A stretch of 64,000 nt of DNA from Lichenicoccus sp964247695 (GCA_964247695.1 CAXTVI010000015.1:1-64000), one strand, 5' to 3'. Shown: positions 1-8,994, counted from the first letter of the stretch. Notes: generated from the letters alone by a model not told the origin. Translations and numbers: made by a program.

Positions 1-2
1 TC

Positions 3-1103
3 GTGAACTTCGCCTTCACCGTGCCGATACGCGGCCTGCTCGCCACCTCCGGCGTGATCGCCATCGTGCTCGGCCTGGCTCTGCAGAGCACCCTGTCGGA
101 CGTGTTCTCGGGCATCGCGGTCGGCCTGGAGAAGCCCTACAAGGCCGGCGATCTGCTCTGGGTGGAAGGCGGCATCGAGGGCCACGTGGTGCAGGTCAAC
201 TGGCGCTCGACGCAGATCGCCACCGGCCAGAGCAACATCGCCGTGGTGCCGAACAGCATCATCGCCAAGGCGCGGCTGGTGAACCGCAGCGCGCCGACCC
301 TGATGCGCGGCGACAGCATCGAGGTGCGGCTCGATGCCGGCGCCATCCCGGAGCAGTGCCAGAACGCGCTGCTCTCGGCGACCCGCGCCTGCCGGCTGCT
401 GCGCACCAGCCCGGCGCCCACGGTCGGATGCACAGGGCTGCAGGGCGACGGCGCGATCTACGAGATCAGCTTTTCGGTGGACAACAGCGAGGAGCTGGCC
501 AGTGCCCGCACCGAGCTGTTCTCCCAGATCCACCGCCACCTGCATCATGCCGGCATCGCGCTCGCCCTGACCGGTGCCGCCACGCCGCCGCAGGTGACGG
601 TTCCGACGATGGCGCAACTGCTCGAGCAATCCGACCTGTTCTGCGGCCTCGACGCCAGGCAGCGCGACCTGCTGGTGGGGCGCTTCCGGCCGGTCTGGCT
701 GCAGTCCGGCGACCGGCTGATCCGGCAGGGCGATGCGCCGCAGGGGCTGTTCATGATCGCGTCGGGCGTCGCCGAGATCACCATCGACGGGCCGTCCGGA
801 CCGCGCGTCGTCTATCGCATGAGCCCGGGCGAGAGCCTCGGCGCCATCGGGGTGATCACCAATGCGCCGTTCTCGGCCTCTGCCACCGCGCTGACCGCGA
901 TGAAGGCCTATCGCCTGGACCGCGCCGACATCGCGGCGGCGATCAAGGCGGAGCCGGCGCTCGCGGCCGCCCTCGATGGCGTGGCGCAACGCGGCCAGGC
1001 GGCGCTGCGGCGAGGCCTGGCCACCACGGATGACGCGCAGCTTGCCCATCCGGACATGTTTCTCGGCAAGCTGCGCGGCTTCCTGCACCTGCTCGGAACC
1101 TGA
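3..1103 (+). CDS. Mechanosensitive channel (MscS family) with C-terminal cyclic-nucleotide-binding domain, 5' truncated
   Basis: The first ~100 residues are the pore helix and beta domain of an MscS channel: a Gly/Ala-rich helix (GLALQSTLSDVFSG) followed by the KPYKAGD and VPNSII segments. Residues about 205-330 form a cNMP-binding/Crp-like beta roll (DRLIRQGDAPQGLFMI, then PGESLGAIG). MscS proteins release solutes across the inner membrane when turgor rises; the added domain suggests ligand gating or modulation, but the nucleotide is not known from sequence. The transmembrane helices that precede the pore helix are absent, so the gene almost certainly begins upstream of the window and the GTG at position 3 is not its real start. 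A strong terminator follows the stop. Confidence 0.85.
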   Translation: MNFAFTVPIRGLLATSGVIAIVLGLALQSTLSDVFSGIAVGLEKPYKAGDLLWVEGGIEGHVVQVNWRSTQIATGQSNIAVVPNSIIAKARLVNRSAPTLMRGDSIEVRLDAGAIPEQCQNALLSATRACRLLRTSPAPTVGCTGLQGDGAIYEISFSVDNSEELASARTELFSQIHRHLHHAGIALALTGAATPPQVTVPTMAQLLEQSDLFCGLDARQRDLLVGRFRPVWLQSGDRLIRQGDAPQGLFMIASGVAEITIDGPSGPRVVYRMSPGESLGAIGVITNAPFSASATALTAMKAYRLDRADIAAAIKAEPALAAALDGVAQRGQAALRRGLATTDDAQLAHPDMFLGKLRGFLHLLGT

Positions 1104-1110
1104 GCCGCCC

Positions 1111-1142
1111 GCTTCCGGGTTGCGCCGCTCCCGGAAGCTTTT
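1111..1142 (+). terminator. Rho-independent terminator after the MscS-cNMP channel gene
   Basis: GCTTCCGGG (1111-1119) pairs perfectly with CCCGGAAGC (1130-1138) across a 10-nt loop, and four T residues follow at 1139-1142. It lies 8 bases after the channel stop codon and separates it from the HD-GYP gene. Confidence 0.8.
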
Positions 1143-1223
1143 GCTTAAGCTTTGCGGGTCACACTCCCGACGCGTCCAGCGCAGGCATCCGGCCGGCAGC
1201 TTCCCGCAGAGGCACCCGGCCAC

Positions 1224-2339
1224 GTGACGCAGGTCAAGAGCATCCTTCTCGTCACCTCCGATCCGGAGCGCGTGCCGTCGCTGCGTCGCAGCCTCGCCTT
1301 GTTGCAGCCGGTGCGCACGCTCTGCCTGACCACGCCGCTCTGCCTGGACAGCATCGACCAGGATGCAGCGGCCCGCCAGGCTGCGGTGCAGGACACGACG
1401 ATAGCGGCCATCGTCAGCGACATCCCGCCGCGCGGCGTCGACAGGATCCGGCAGCTCCGCAGCGCCTTCGAGCCGTTCCGCCGGCAGCACACGCCGATCC
1501 TGTACCTCATCGCGGACCCGTCGCAGCGCGACGAGGTGCAGGCGCGAGCCCTCGGCGCGTCCGCCGTGTTGGGCGCCGACAGCTCCTGCAGCGCCCTCGC
1601 GGCGGCGCTGCGGCCCTGGCTCCGGGATGCGGGCGAGTGCGCGGATGCCGACGCGACGCCGGCCGCGGCCGCCGCCGATGTCGGGATGGCGATCGCCGAC
1701 ATGCTCGCGGCGGCGATGCAGGGCAGCCGCATCAGCCTGCATGCGGTTGCGGAGGCTTCCGACATCATGCTGGAAGCCATTGCCGGAGGCGGCATCAATG
1801 GCTGGCTCCGCCTGTTGTCCAACGTCGACGACCGCACCTACCGGCACTGCATGATGGTGTCCGGCTTCGTCGCCGCCTTCGCGCTGGGACTGGGCTTCAG
1901 CCACACCGACTGCGACCGGCTGACCCGTGCCGCCCTGCTGCACGACATCGGCAAGGGCATCATCCCGCTCGAGATCCTGGACAAGGCCGGCCCGCTCGAT
2001 GCGCAGGAGCTTGTCATCATGCGCAGCCACGCCGCGTTGGGCCATGACCTGCTGGCAGCGCAGGGGCGGCAGGAGCCGATGACGCTCGACGTGGTCCGGC
2101 ATCATCACGAAGCGCTCGATGGCTCGGGCTATCCTGACGGGCTGGCCGGCACCGCCATCGCGGACCCGGTCCGGATCGTCACGATCTGCGACGTGTTCAC
2201 CGCCCTGATCGAGCGCCGCCCATACCGCTCGGCACTGGTGGGCCACGACGCCTTCAGGATCATGCAGGACATGCAGGGCAAGCTCGACACCCACCTGCTG
2301 GCCATGTTCAGCCGCATCTTCGACCGCCCGTCGCCCTAG
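1224..2339 (+). CDS. HD-GYP domain protein with degenerate receiver-like N-terminus (probable c-di-GMP phosphodiesterase)
   Basis: The C-terminal half carries the HD-GYP signature: LLHDIGKGIIP supplies the HD pair, HHHEALDGSGYPDGL the second metal histidines and the GYP motif, and ICDVFTAL a further aspartate. These domains hydrolyse cyclic di-GMP. The first ~130 residues (KSILLVTSDPERV onward) look like a receiver fold, but I see no clear phospho-acceptor aspartate, so it may be a pseudo-receiver. I chose GTG 1224, preceded by a GCAGAGG-like ribosome site, over an in-frame TTG at 1152, because residues after 1224 begin the predicted receiver strand. The gene is transcriptionally separated from the upstream channel by a terminator. 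The protein is probably cytoplasmic (no signal peptide). Confidence 0.85.
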   Translation: MTQVKSILLVTSDPERVPSLRRSLALLQPVRTLCLTTPLCLDSIDQDAAARQAAVQDTTIAAIVSDIPPRGVDRIRQLRSAFEPFRRQHTPILYLIADPSQRDEVQARALGASAVLGADSSCSALAAALRPWLRDAGECADADATPAAAAADVGMAIADMLAAAMQGSRISLHAVAEASDIMLEAIAGGGINGWLRLLSNVDDRTYRHCMMVSGFVAAFALGLGFSHTDCDRLTRAALLHDIGKGIIPLEILDKAGPLDAQELVIMRSHAALGHDLLAAQGRQEPMTLDVVRHHHEALDGSGYPDGLAGTAIADPVRIVTICDVFTALIERRPYRSALVGHDAFRIMQDMQGKLDTHLLAMFSRIFDRPSP

Positions 2340-2361
2340 TCGAGCACACCGGCGACAGGGA

Positions 2362-2892
2362 TCATGCGGGTGCGCCGCGCGCGGCGGCGGCGGCGCAGAG
2401 GTCGAGGAACTGCTGACGGTCCAGCCCGGCCCATTGCAGGACGTAGGCCTCCGCCATCGACTCCCCGAAGCTGCGCAGCGCGGCCGGGCCGCCGGGTCCG
2501 GTCGCAAGCGTCGTCAGCAGCGCGCAGGCAGCCCCGAAGCACAGCATCAGCTCGACGCCCCGTTCGGTCATGACCGCCTGGGCGGTGTCCGGCCGGGCGG
2601 CATAGATCCACTCCGACGACACCGAGTAGGTGGCGCCATCGGTCGCCATCTCGAACAGGTCGCGCAGCACGACCCAGGGAAAGTCCGGGCCGGCGAGCGG
2701 GGAGCGATAGAACCGGATCGGGCGTCCACGCACCGAGGTGCCGTGCAGCAGCGGAGCCGGGCGTGCCCGGGGCACCGACGCGAGCCGCGCCGCGGCCTGG
2801 AGCTTGCCGCGCCGCGCCGCCGGCCGGAGGATGACCGCCGCAGCCGCCAGCATGAGCACAAGGTAGGCCAGCAGGCCGTAGACCACGAACAT
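2362..2892 (-). CDS. Hypothetical protein with N-terminal membrane anchor (176 aa)
   Basis: The protein starts with one hydrophobic helix (residues ~3-24, GLLAYLVLMLAAAAVILRP) followed by a soluble domain of about 145 residues that matches no family I recognise. A second mildly hydrophobic stretch around ELMLCFGAACALLTTLATG could be a buried helix or membrane segment. It follows the HNH nuclease gene on the same strand with a 66-base gap, so the two may be co-transcribed. The stop lies close to the convergent HD-GYP gene. Codon use matches its neighbours, so the frame is likely real, but no function can be given. Confidence 0.55.
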   Translation of the reverse strand: MFVVYGLLAYLVLMLAAAAVILRPAARRGKLQAAARLASVPRARPAPLLHGTSVRGRPIRFYRSPLAGPDFPWVVLRDLFEMATDGATYSVSSEWIYAARPDTAQAVMTERGVELMLCFGAACALLTTLATGPGGPAALRSFGESMAEAYVLQWAGLDRQQFLDLCAAAAARGAPA

Positions 2893-2958
2893 CGGACCGC
2901 ATCCCGAGCCGCCGCCGCTCGAGGCCCGAAGCGCAGGCGCCCCGGCTCGGACGAGTTC

Positions 2959-3519
2959 TCAGCTCTCCAGCACGCTGTCCCAATACAGGTAGTCGCGCCA
3001 GCTTTCATGCAGGTAGTTCGGTGGGAAGGCGCGGCCGTTATCCTGCAGCTCCCAGGTGGTCGGTTGTGTCGGCTTGCGGCGCGGGTGCATCCGGCACTCC
3101 CGCGGCAGCCGCGAGCCCTTGAGCAGGTTGCAGGTGCCGCAGGCGGTGACGACGTTCTCCCAGGTGGTGCGGCCGCCGCGGCTGCGCGGGATCACATGAT
3201 CGAAGGTGAGGTCGTGCGTCGGCAGCCGGTCGAGGCAGTACTGGCAGGAGAAGTTGTCGCGCAGGAAGACATTGAACCGGGTGAAGGCGGGGCGACGCGC
3301 GGTCGGGATGTAGTCCTTGAGCGCGATCACGCTGGGCAGCCGGATCGCCTGGCTCGGCGAGTGCACGACGGTGTCGTATTCGTTCAGCACCGACACGCGG
3401 TCGAGGAAGACCGCCTTGACCGCATCCTGCCAGGACCAGAGCGAGAGGGGGAAGTAGGAGAGCGGCCGGAAGTCCGCATTCAGGACCAGAGCCGGATAGT
3501 GCTGGCCGCCGTGAAGCAA
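2959..3519 (-). CDS. HNH endonuclease family protein
   Basis: This 186-residue protein has the HNH (beta-beta-alpha metal) nuclease core. CQYCLDRLP and CGTCNLLKGS give the two CxxC zinc pairs, and LTFDHVIPRSRGG with TTWENVVTAC supplies the catalytic H and N residues. The N-terminal half (VLNADFRPLSYFPLSLWSW) is the conserved extension of a widespread stand-alone HNH family in alphaproteobacteria; its biological role is not established. There is no phage, intein or restriction context. It reads divergently from gluQRS with about 130 bases between, which must hold both promoters. The family is clear, the substrate unknown. Confidence 0.85.
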   Translation of the reverse strand: MLHGGQHYPALVLNADFRPLSYFPLSLWSWQDAVKAVFLDRVSVLNEYDTVVHSPSQAIRLPSVIALKDYIPTARRPAFTRFNVFLRDNFSCQYCLDRLPTHDLTFDHVIPRSRGGRTTWENVVTACGTCNLLKGSRLPRECRMHPRRKPTQPTTWELQDNGRAFPPNYLHESWRDYLYWDSVLES

Positions 3520-3648
3520 AGCGCATCCTTTCTCGGATCGCGGCTGGCAGCAGGGCGTTCAGTCGCACGTGCGATCACGCTGCGCCGTCGATTACCTGCA
3601 TAATCTATTGCAGACGCTATCTATGCCCGCAAGCAGGCTGCACAATCC

Positions 3649-4539
3649 GTGACCATCTTGTCCCCGAACGGCAACATTCCGGCGCTGGTCACCCGCTTCG
3701 CGCCGAGCCCGACCGGGCTGCTGCATCTGGGCCATGCCGCCTCCGCGTTGACCGGCTGGCACGCCGCCCGGGCCGCTGGCGGTCGCTACCTGCTGCGACT
3801 CGAGGATATCGATCCGCAGCGCTGCCGGCCCGGCTTCGCCGAGGCCGTCCTGGAGGATCTCGCCTGGCTGGGCCTCGACTGGGACGGTGCGGTACGGGTG
3901 CAGTCCGCGCATCTGGGAGAGTATCGCGATGTCCTGCGGGCCCTGCGCGACCGCGAGTTGCTCTACGAGTGCTTCTGCAGCAGGGCGGAGATCGCGCGCG
4001 AGGCGACAGCCTCCGCGTCGGCGCCGCATCTCACGCCCGACCACGTGCCGCTCTATCCCGGCACCTGCCGCGGCCTGGCGGCCGCCCGCCGACGGCAACG
4101 GATCGTGGCTGGCGAGCCCTACGTGCTGCGCCTCGACATGCAGGCGGCGCTCGACAGCGTGGCCGAGGCCGACCGGCAGTTGCGGGCGTTGGATGCGGCG
4201 ACCGGGCTCGCATGGCGATGCCGGCCCGAACGGTTCGGCGACGTCGTGCTGGCCCGCCGCGACGTGCCGGCGAGCTACCATCTCTGCGTGACCCACGATG
4301 ACTGGCGGCAGGGTGTCACCCTGGTCGTGCGCGGCGCCGACCTGCGCGAGGCCACCGACGTGCACCGGCTGCTGCAGGCCCTGATGGGCTGGACGCCGCC
4401 GGCCTGGCTGCACCATCCTCTGCTGCAGGATCAGGACGGCAGGCGGCTCGCCAAGCGCGACGGCGCCAGGACCCTGCGGGACATGCGCGCCGATGGAATG
4501 ACCGCCTCCGCGGTTCGCGCGTTGGCAGGGTTCGCGTGA
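3649..4539 (+). CDS. gluQRS: Glutamyl-Q tRNA(Asp) synthetase
   Basis: GluQRS activates glutamate and attaches it to the queuosine at position 34 of tRNA-Asp. The protein is 296 residues, the length of a GluRS catalytic domain without an anticodon-binding domain, which defines the family. RFAPSPTGLLHLGHA holds the HIGH motif, LEDIDPQR the glutamate-binding region, and ECFCSRAEI plus YPGTCRG the CxC...Y...C zinc site. The KMSKS position reads RLAKRDGAR, a divergent form. Start is GTG 3649. The stop overlaps the GTG that could begin the following GH13 frame, so the two genes are probably co-transcribed, though no functional link is evident. Confidence 0.92.
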   Translation: MTILSPNGNIPALVTRFAPSPTGLLHLGHAASALTGWHAARAAGGRYLLRLEDIDPQRCRPGFAEAVLEDLAWLGLDWDGAVRVQSAHLGEYRDVLRALRDRELLYECFCSRAEIAREATASASAPHLTPDHVPLYPGTCRGLAAARRRQRIVAGEPYVLRLDMQAALDSVAEADRQLRALDAATGLAWRCRPERFGDVVLARRDVPASYHLCVTHDDWRQGVTLVVRGADLREATDVHRLLQALMGWTPPAWLHHPLLQDQDGRRLAKRDGARTLRDMRADGMTASAVRALAGFA

Positions 4540-4592
4540 GGCCGGAACGATCGGGCCAAAGCGCCAGGACAACGCGTGGAACGGAGCAAGCC

Positions 4593-6113
4593 TTGCCAGG
4601 TCACGAGATATCCGACCGCACGCCGTCGCCAATGCATCCGGTGCTCTACCAGATCAACACCAGGGTGCTCCTGGCCGGGATCAGCGCCCGGTTCGGGCGC
4701 CAGGCCGGCTTCGACGACATTCCCGATACGGCGCTCCGCGCGGTGGCGGAACTTGGCTTCGACTGGGTCTGGTTCCTCGGCGTATGGCAGACCGGGGCGG
4801 CTGGCCGGAGGATCTCGCGCAGCAACCCGGCCTGGCAGGAGGGCTACCACCATGCGCTCCCCGACCTGCGCCCGGACGATATCGGGGGCTCGCCATACGC
4901 GATCTCGGACTACAGCGCGGACGCGGCTTTCGGCGGGAATGCCGCATTGGAGCGGCTGCGGCGCCGGGTGAACGAAGCCGGCCTGCGCCTGATGCTGGAT
5001 TTCGTGCCGAACCACCTCGCACCCGATCATCCCTGGGTGACGGACCGGCCCGGACTGTTCGTGCACGGCACGGAGGCGGACCTCGCCACGCGGCCGCAGG
5101 ACTGGCTGCGAGTGGACAGCCAGGACGCAGGCGGGTCCGTCGTGCTCGCGCATGGCCGCGACCCGTATTTCCCAGGTTGGGTCGACACGGTGCAGCTCGA
5201 CTATGCCAATCCCGGGACGCAGGCGGCGATGGGCGACGTGCTGCTCGACATTGCCGGACGCTGCGACGGGCTGCGCTGCGACATGGCGATGCTGCTGCTG
5301 CCCGAGGTGTTCCGGCAGACCTGGCACGCAAACCTCGACGGCCGGGACGTCGCGAGTTTCTGGCAGGACACCATCCCGATTTTGCGCACGGCGCGTCCGG
5401 ATTTCTGCCTGATGGCCGAGGTGTACTGGGGCCGCGACCGCGAGATGATCGCGCAGGGCTTCGACTTTGCCTACGACAAGGCGCTGTACGATGCGCTGGT
5501 CGGCGGCGACGGGCAGCGCGTGCGCGACCTGCTCGCCGCCGATCCACAGTGGCAGGAGCATCTCGCCCGCTTCCTGGAGAACCATGACGAGCCACGCGCC
5601 GCGGCCACGATGAGCCTGCCGCAGCACAAGGCCGCGGCCGTGCTCTGCTTCTCGGCACCGGGCCTGCGCCTGTTCCACCAGGGCCAGCTCGAAGGCGCGC
5701 GCGCGCATATCCCGATCCATCTCGATCGCGGACCGGTCGAGGAGATCGACGTCGCGCTGCATGAGTTCTACCTCGACCTGCTCTCGGTGTTGCGCGATCC
5801 GGTGCTGCGGCACGGGAGCTACCGGCCGCTCGCCGTGGACGCGGCCTGGGAGGGCAATCCCAGCCACCGGGCGTTCAGCGCCGCGACCTGGTCGGACGAA
5901 ACCGGGCCGCGCCTGCTCTGCGTGGTCAATTACGGCGACAGCCGCGGCCAGTGCCGGATCCGGCTCGGCCACCCGAGGCTGGGCGGGCAACTGGTGTCGC
6001 TGTCGGACCGGCTCGGGCCGGAGCATTACGCGCGCGACGGCGACGCCATGGCCGGCGAGGGGCTGTACCTCGATCTTCCGGGCTGGGGCTACAACCTGTT
6101 CGCGATCGGCTGA
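4593..6113 (+). CDS. GH13 alpha-amylase family glycoside hydrolase
   Basis: All four GH13 conserved regions are visible: LDFVPNHLAP (region I), GLRCDMAML with the nucleophile Asp (region II), LMAEVYWG with the acid/base Glu (region III) and FLENHDEPR (region IV). It should hydrolyse or transfer alpha-glucosyl bonds. No signal peptide is visible, so it is probably cytoplasmic, acting on storage or imported glucans; substrate is not readable. Start choice: TTG 4593 has GGAG six bases upstream; ATG 4632 begins at the first conserved residues (MHPVLYQINTRV) but lacks a ribosome site; a GTG at 4536 overlaps the gluQRS stop. About 500 residues, typical for a single-domain GH13 plus C-terminal beta domain. 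Confidence 0.85.
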   Translation: MPGHEISDRTPSPMHPVLYQINTRVLLAGISARFGRQAGFDDIPDTALRAVAELGFDWVWFLGVWQTGAAGRRISRSNPAWQEGYHHALPDLRPDDIGGSPYAISDYSADAAFGGNAALERLRRRVNEAGLRLMLDFVPNHLAPDHPWVTDRPGLFVHGTEADLATRPQDWLRVDSQDAGGSVVLAHGRDPYFPGWVDTVQLDYANPGTQAAMGDVLLDIAGRCDGLRCDMAMLLLPEVFRQTWHANLDGRDVASFWQDTIPILRTARPDFCLMAEVYWGRDREMIAQGFDFAYDKALYDALVGGDGQRVRDLLAADPQWQEHLARFLENHDEPRAAATMSLPQHKAAAVLCFSAPGLRLFHQGQLEGARAHIPIHLDRGPVEEIDVALHEFYLDLLSVLRDPVLRHGSYRPLAVDAAWEGNPSHRAFSAATWSDETGPRLLCVVNYGDSRGQCRIRLGHPRLGGQLVSLSDRLGPEHYARDGDAMAGEGLYLDLPGWGYNLFAIG

Positions 6114-6993
6114 GCGTCGTCTTTTGCATCTCGCGAACACGTCCCCCACCCGTTCCTCGTCGAGAAGCCAACGCGACCGCTGGCCGGTCCTCGAGACGTA
6201 GAACCCGCCGAAGATGCTCACCGTCGATGAACAAGCAGGGATCGCTACACGAACCTGGAGCTCGGCGGTGGGTCAAGCAGGGAAAGTCTCGCCGGATCCC
6301 TTGATCCCGACCCGATGGGCCCGCCTCTCCAGATGGCGGAAGCTCTCCAGGGAAGGCCTCCAGTCCTCGGCGACCCGGGAACAACTCGCCCGGCTTCCAC
6401 TCGTCCGGGGAGTTGCGAAGGGTCGGACGAGCACGCCAGGTTTCGACCGTGAAAACAATGTCGGAGCGAAGCAGACGGCTTGGCACCGCCTCGTGCGCGA
6501 CGAAGGTCCCGATCGGGATGGAGTGCCACTGCCCGATCGAGGATCAGAGTGGCAATTCAGCTATGCAGGAACAACAAGAATCGTGACAGCGGCATCGTCG
6601 CACGTCGTACGGCCGCCGATCCTGCGCGTTCCGCTCCGTACAAGGAAGCGATGGTCTCGAACATAGCGTGGGTCATTTTTCCCGAACAACCTCGCGTCTG
6701 TAGGCGAGCCATTCGACGAAATCCCTCTGCTCGACCCACACTGTAACGCAACCGGAACCTTCATGATCAAGCTCACCGGGAAGCCTCTGCTCTGCGATCC
6801 GTCGCATTCCTCTCCATGAAGTGACGGGAAATGCGGCCGCTGCGGCGCGTGGTCCGTCCGACAACTCGATACCTCTCGGGCATCAGCCTGGCGCGGAGGA
6901 CCATTGCTGCAAAAACAACAAAGCAAGACTTCATCCTGATTGCGCCGGACCAGACACGCAGCTCCTGCTGCGGGAATGTAAGGTGTGATCCAG
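6114..6993. other. 880-base stretch without a recognisable gene
   Basis: Base composition is visibly less GC-rich than the flanks and no frame shows a conserved domain. Short frames exist on both strands; the most protein-like is a minus-strand frame at 6673-6864 (63 residues, ending DFVEWLAYRREVVREK), which I cannot assign and do not call as a gene. The stretch may hold decayed genes. It separates the GH13 gene from the end of the convergent MFS transporter gene. Confidence 0.5.
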
Positions 6994-8142
6994 CTACAGC
7001 ATGCGGCTGCTCAGCGACACCGCGACCAGCATCGTGGCGAGGACCGCGAACGCGGTCGGCAGGCTGGACAGGTGGGCCAGGAAGCCGATGCCTGCGGGTC
7101 CCGCGAGGATGCCGGCATAGCCGAGCGTGGTGATCGCGGGCACCGCGACAGGCTCGGGCATGACGTCCTGCCGCCCGACCGCGCTGAACAGCACCGGCAC
7201 GATATTGGCGCAGCCGACTCCGACCAGCGCAAAGCCGAGCAGGCCCATCGGCCACGAGCCGGCGAGGACGGTCAGGACGAAGCCCGACGCGGCGCACAGG
7301 CCGCCCGCCAGCACCACCCGTCGCGGTCCGAGCGCATCGACGATGCGGTCGCCGGACAGCCGTCCCGCCGTCATCGTGGTGGCGAAGGCGGCATAGCCGA
7401 GGCCTGCATAGGCGGGTGCCATGTGCCGGACCGAGGTGAGGAACACCGCGCTCCAATCCAGCACGGCGCCCTCGGCGAGGAACAGCACGAAGCAGAGCAG
7501 CCCGATGAACAGCACGACGCCGCGCGGCATGGCGAAGGCCGGCCCGTCGCTGCGAGCGCCGTACGGCAGCAGATGCGAGGCCGACGCCCCCAGCACGGCG
7601 AGCATGCCGAAGCAGACGCAGAGGGTCGCCTGCAGCGGCGCGGCGCCGGCACCCAGCAGCAGCGCCATCCCGCCGGCGCCGGCGATGCCGCCGAGGCTGA
7701 ACAGGCCGTGAAAGCCCGACATCATCGAGCGGCCGCTGGCGCGCTCCACGAGGATCGCCTGGATGTTCATCGCAACGTCCAGGCCACCGATCCCGGCGCC
7801 GAACAGCATCAGCGCCGACACCAGCGCGGGAACGGCCGAGAGCCACGCCAGCAGCGGCAGGGCAAGGGCCGCGGCAGCCCCGGCGGCGACGATGACGCGA
7901 CGGCAGCCGAACCGGGCGGCCAGCGCGCCGGAGAGCGGCATGGTGACGATCGAGCCGATGCCAAGGCACAGCAGCAGCAGGCCGAGGCTGCCATCGCTGA
8001 GCCCGGCGCGTGCGCGGGCGAACGGCACCAGCGCGGCCCAGGCGGCGCTGCCGAAGCCGGTGATGAAGAACACCAGCCGGGTTGCGCGCTGCTCGGCGCC
8101 GGCCGGTATGGGCCAGGCGCCCGGCCGCCGCGGCGTCGTCAT
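6994..8142 (-). CDS. MFS transporter (YbjJ-like), 12 membrane segments
   Basis: The 382 residues form a typical 12-helix major facilitator, with the helix 2-3 loop as GALAARFGCRRVIV and a central loop after about residue 190. The pattern (FHGLFSLGGIAGAGG) resembles the YbjJ-type subgroup, often annotated as sugar or drug efflux; substrate unknown. The start ATG overlaps the last bases of the DeoR-family regulator gene just upstream (8139-8142), so regulator and transporter form one translationally coupled operon. Transport is therefore probably controlled by a phosphosugar-like effector sensed by that regulator, an inference from family. Confidence 0.85.
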   Translation of the reverse strand: MTTPRRPGAWPIPAGAEQRATRLVFFITGFGSAAWAALVPFARARAGLSDGSLGLLLLCLGIGSIVTMPLSGALAARFGCRRVIVAAGAAAALALPLLAWLSAVPALVSALMLFGAGIGGLDVAMNIQAILVERASGRSMMSGFHGLFSLGGIAGAGGMALLLGAGAAPLQATLCVCFGMLAVLGASASHLLPYGARSDGPAFAMPRGVVLFIGLLCFVLFLAEGAVLDWSAVFLTSVRHMAPAYAGLGYAAFATTMTAGRLSGDRIVDALGPRRVVLAGGLCAASGFVLTVLAGSWPMGLLGFALVGVGCANIVPVLFSAVGRQDVMPEPVAVPAITTLGYAGILAGPAGIGFLAHLSSLPTAFAVLATMLVAVSLSSRML

Positions 8143-8939
8143 CGAGCGGCTCCGGCCGCGTAGTGAATGCCTATGCCGAGGGCGAGGAACGGTCCGAGCA
8201 ACGCGGGCGGCGCATCCGCCTCGACGACGAGATGGTCGAGGCGGCTGGCAGGCAAGACGGCGAAGGGGGCCGACGTCGACAGTTTCTCGCTGGTCGCCGT
8301 GGTGACCAGGAGCGTCCCGTCCTGCGTCGCCGCCTGCTTGAACTCGGCATCCTCGAGACTGAAGGCAGCGAGCCCCGCCGCCGCATCCACCGCGCAGGCT
8401 CCGAGCAGTGCGACATCAACCCGCATCGCCGAGAGGTCGCGCAGCGCCCGCAGGCCGAGTGCTGCGCCACAGACCGGGTCGACGTGGCCACCGATCATGA
8501 CCAGCTCGATCGCGCCGGATGCGGGAACCGCGGCGGCGATGCGCGGCGAGTTGGCGACCACGGTGATGCGCAGGCCGGGCGGCAGGGCGCGGGCGACCGC
8601 GATGTTGGTGGAGCCGGCATCGAGGAACAGCACCGCGTGCGGCCGCACTAGGTTGGCAACCAGGACAGCGGCGGCTCTGCCGAGGGCGGCCTTGCGCGCC
8701 GTCTGCTGGGTCTCGCGCTGCGCCAGCGTGCCGGACGCGGGCGAGAGTGGCAGAGCGCCGCCATACACCCGCTGGCACAGTCCGGCGGCGGCAAGGTCGC
8801 GCAGGTCGCGCCGCGCGGTGTCCTCCGAGACGCCGAACCGCCGGGCGAGGTCGGTCGCGACGACCCGGCCGTCACGATCCAGATGGTCCAGGATGTGGCG
8901 CTGGCGCACGTCCGGCATCGACCAGACTGAATCGGCCAT
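8139..8939 (-). CDS. DeoR/GlpR-type transcriptional regulator
   Basis: An N-terminal winged helix-turn-helix (RQRHILDHLDRDGRVVATDL, then FGVSEDTARRDLRDLAAAG) precedes a DeoR C-terminal sensor domain of the ribose-5-phosphate-isomerase-like fold (FLDAGSTNIAVARAL; VMIGGHVDPVCGAALG). Such repressors sense sugar phosphates. Start is ATG 8939, with the excellent ribosome site GAGGAGGG just upstream; a longer frame to 9008 would run into the operator repeats. 266 residues is the usual family length. It overlaps the MFS transporter gene by 4 bases and probably represses its own operon through the direct repeats at 8965-8994. Confidence 0.9.
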   Translation of the reverse strand: MADSVWSMPDVRQRHILDHLDRDGRVVATDLARRFGVSEDTARRDLRDLAAAGLCQRVYGGALPLSPASGTLAQRETQQTARKAALGRAAAVLVANLVRPHAVLFLDAGSTNIAVARALPPGLRITVVANSPRIAAAVPASGAIELVMIGGHVDPVCGAALGLRALRDLSAMRVDVALLGACAVDAAAGLAAFSLEDAEFKQAATQDGTLLVTTATSEKLSTSAPFAVLPASRLDHLVVEADAPPALLGPFLALGIGIHYAAGAAR

Positions 8940-8964
8940 GCAATTCCCTCCTCGAAACAAGCAG

Positions 8965-8994
8965 AACCATGCACAACCATGCACAAGCGTGCAA
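8965..8994. promoter_or_regulatory. Three 10-bp direct repeats, likely DeoR-type operator
   Basis: AACCATGCAC at 8965-8974 is repeated exactly at 8975-8984 and again, diverged, as AAGCGTGCAA at 8985-8994. The period of 10 bases puts each copy on the same helix face. The array lies 25 bases upstream of the regulator start and about 90 bases from the divergent aminotransferase start, so it could act on either. DeoR-family proteins commonly bind arrayed repeats; assignment to this regulator is inference. Confidence 0.6.

Noticed and set aside
3649..4539. gluQRS as an inactive synthetase because its KMSKS motif is RLAKRDG.
   Set aside because: GluQRS proteins often have a divergent KMSKS, and the HIGH and zinc motifs are intact.
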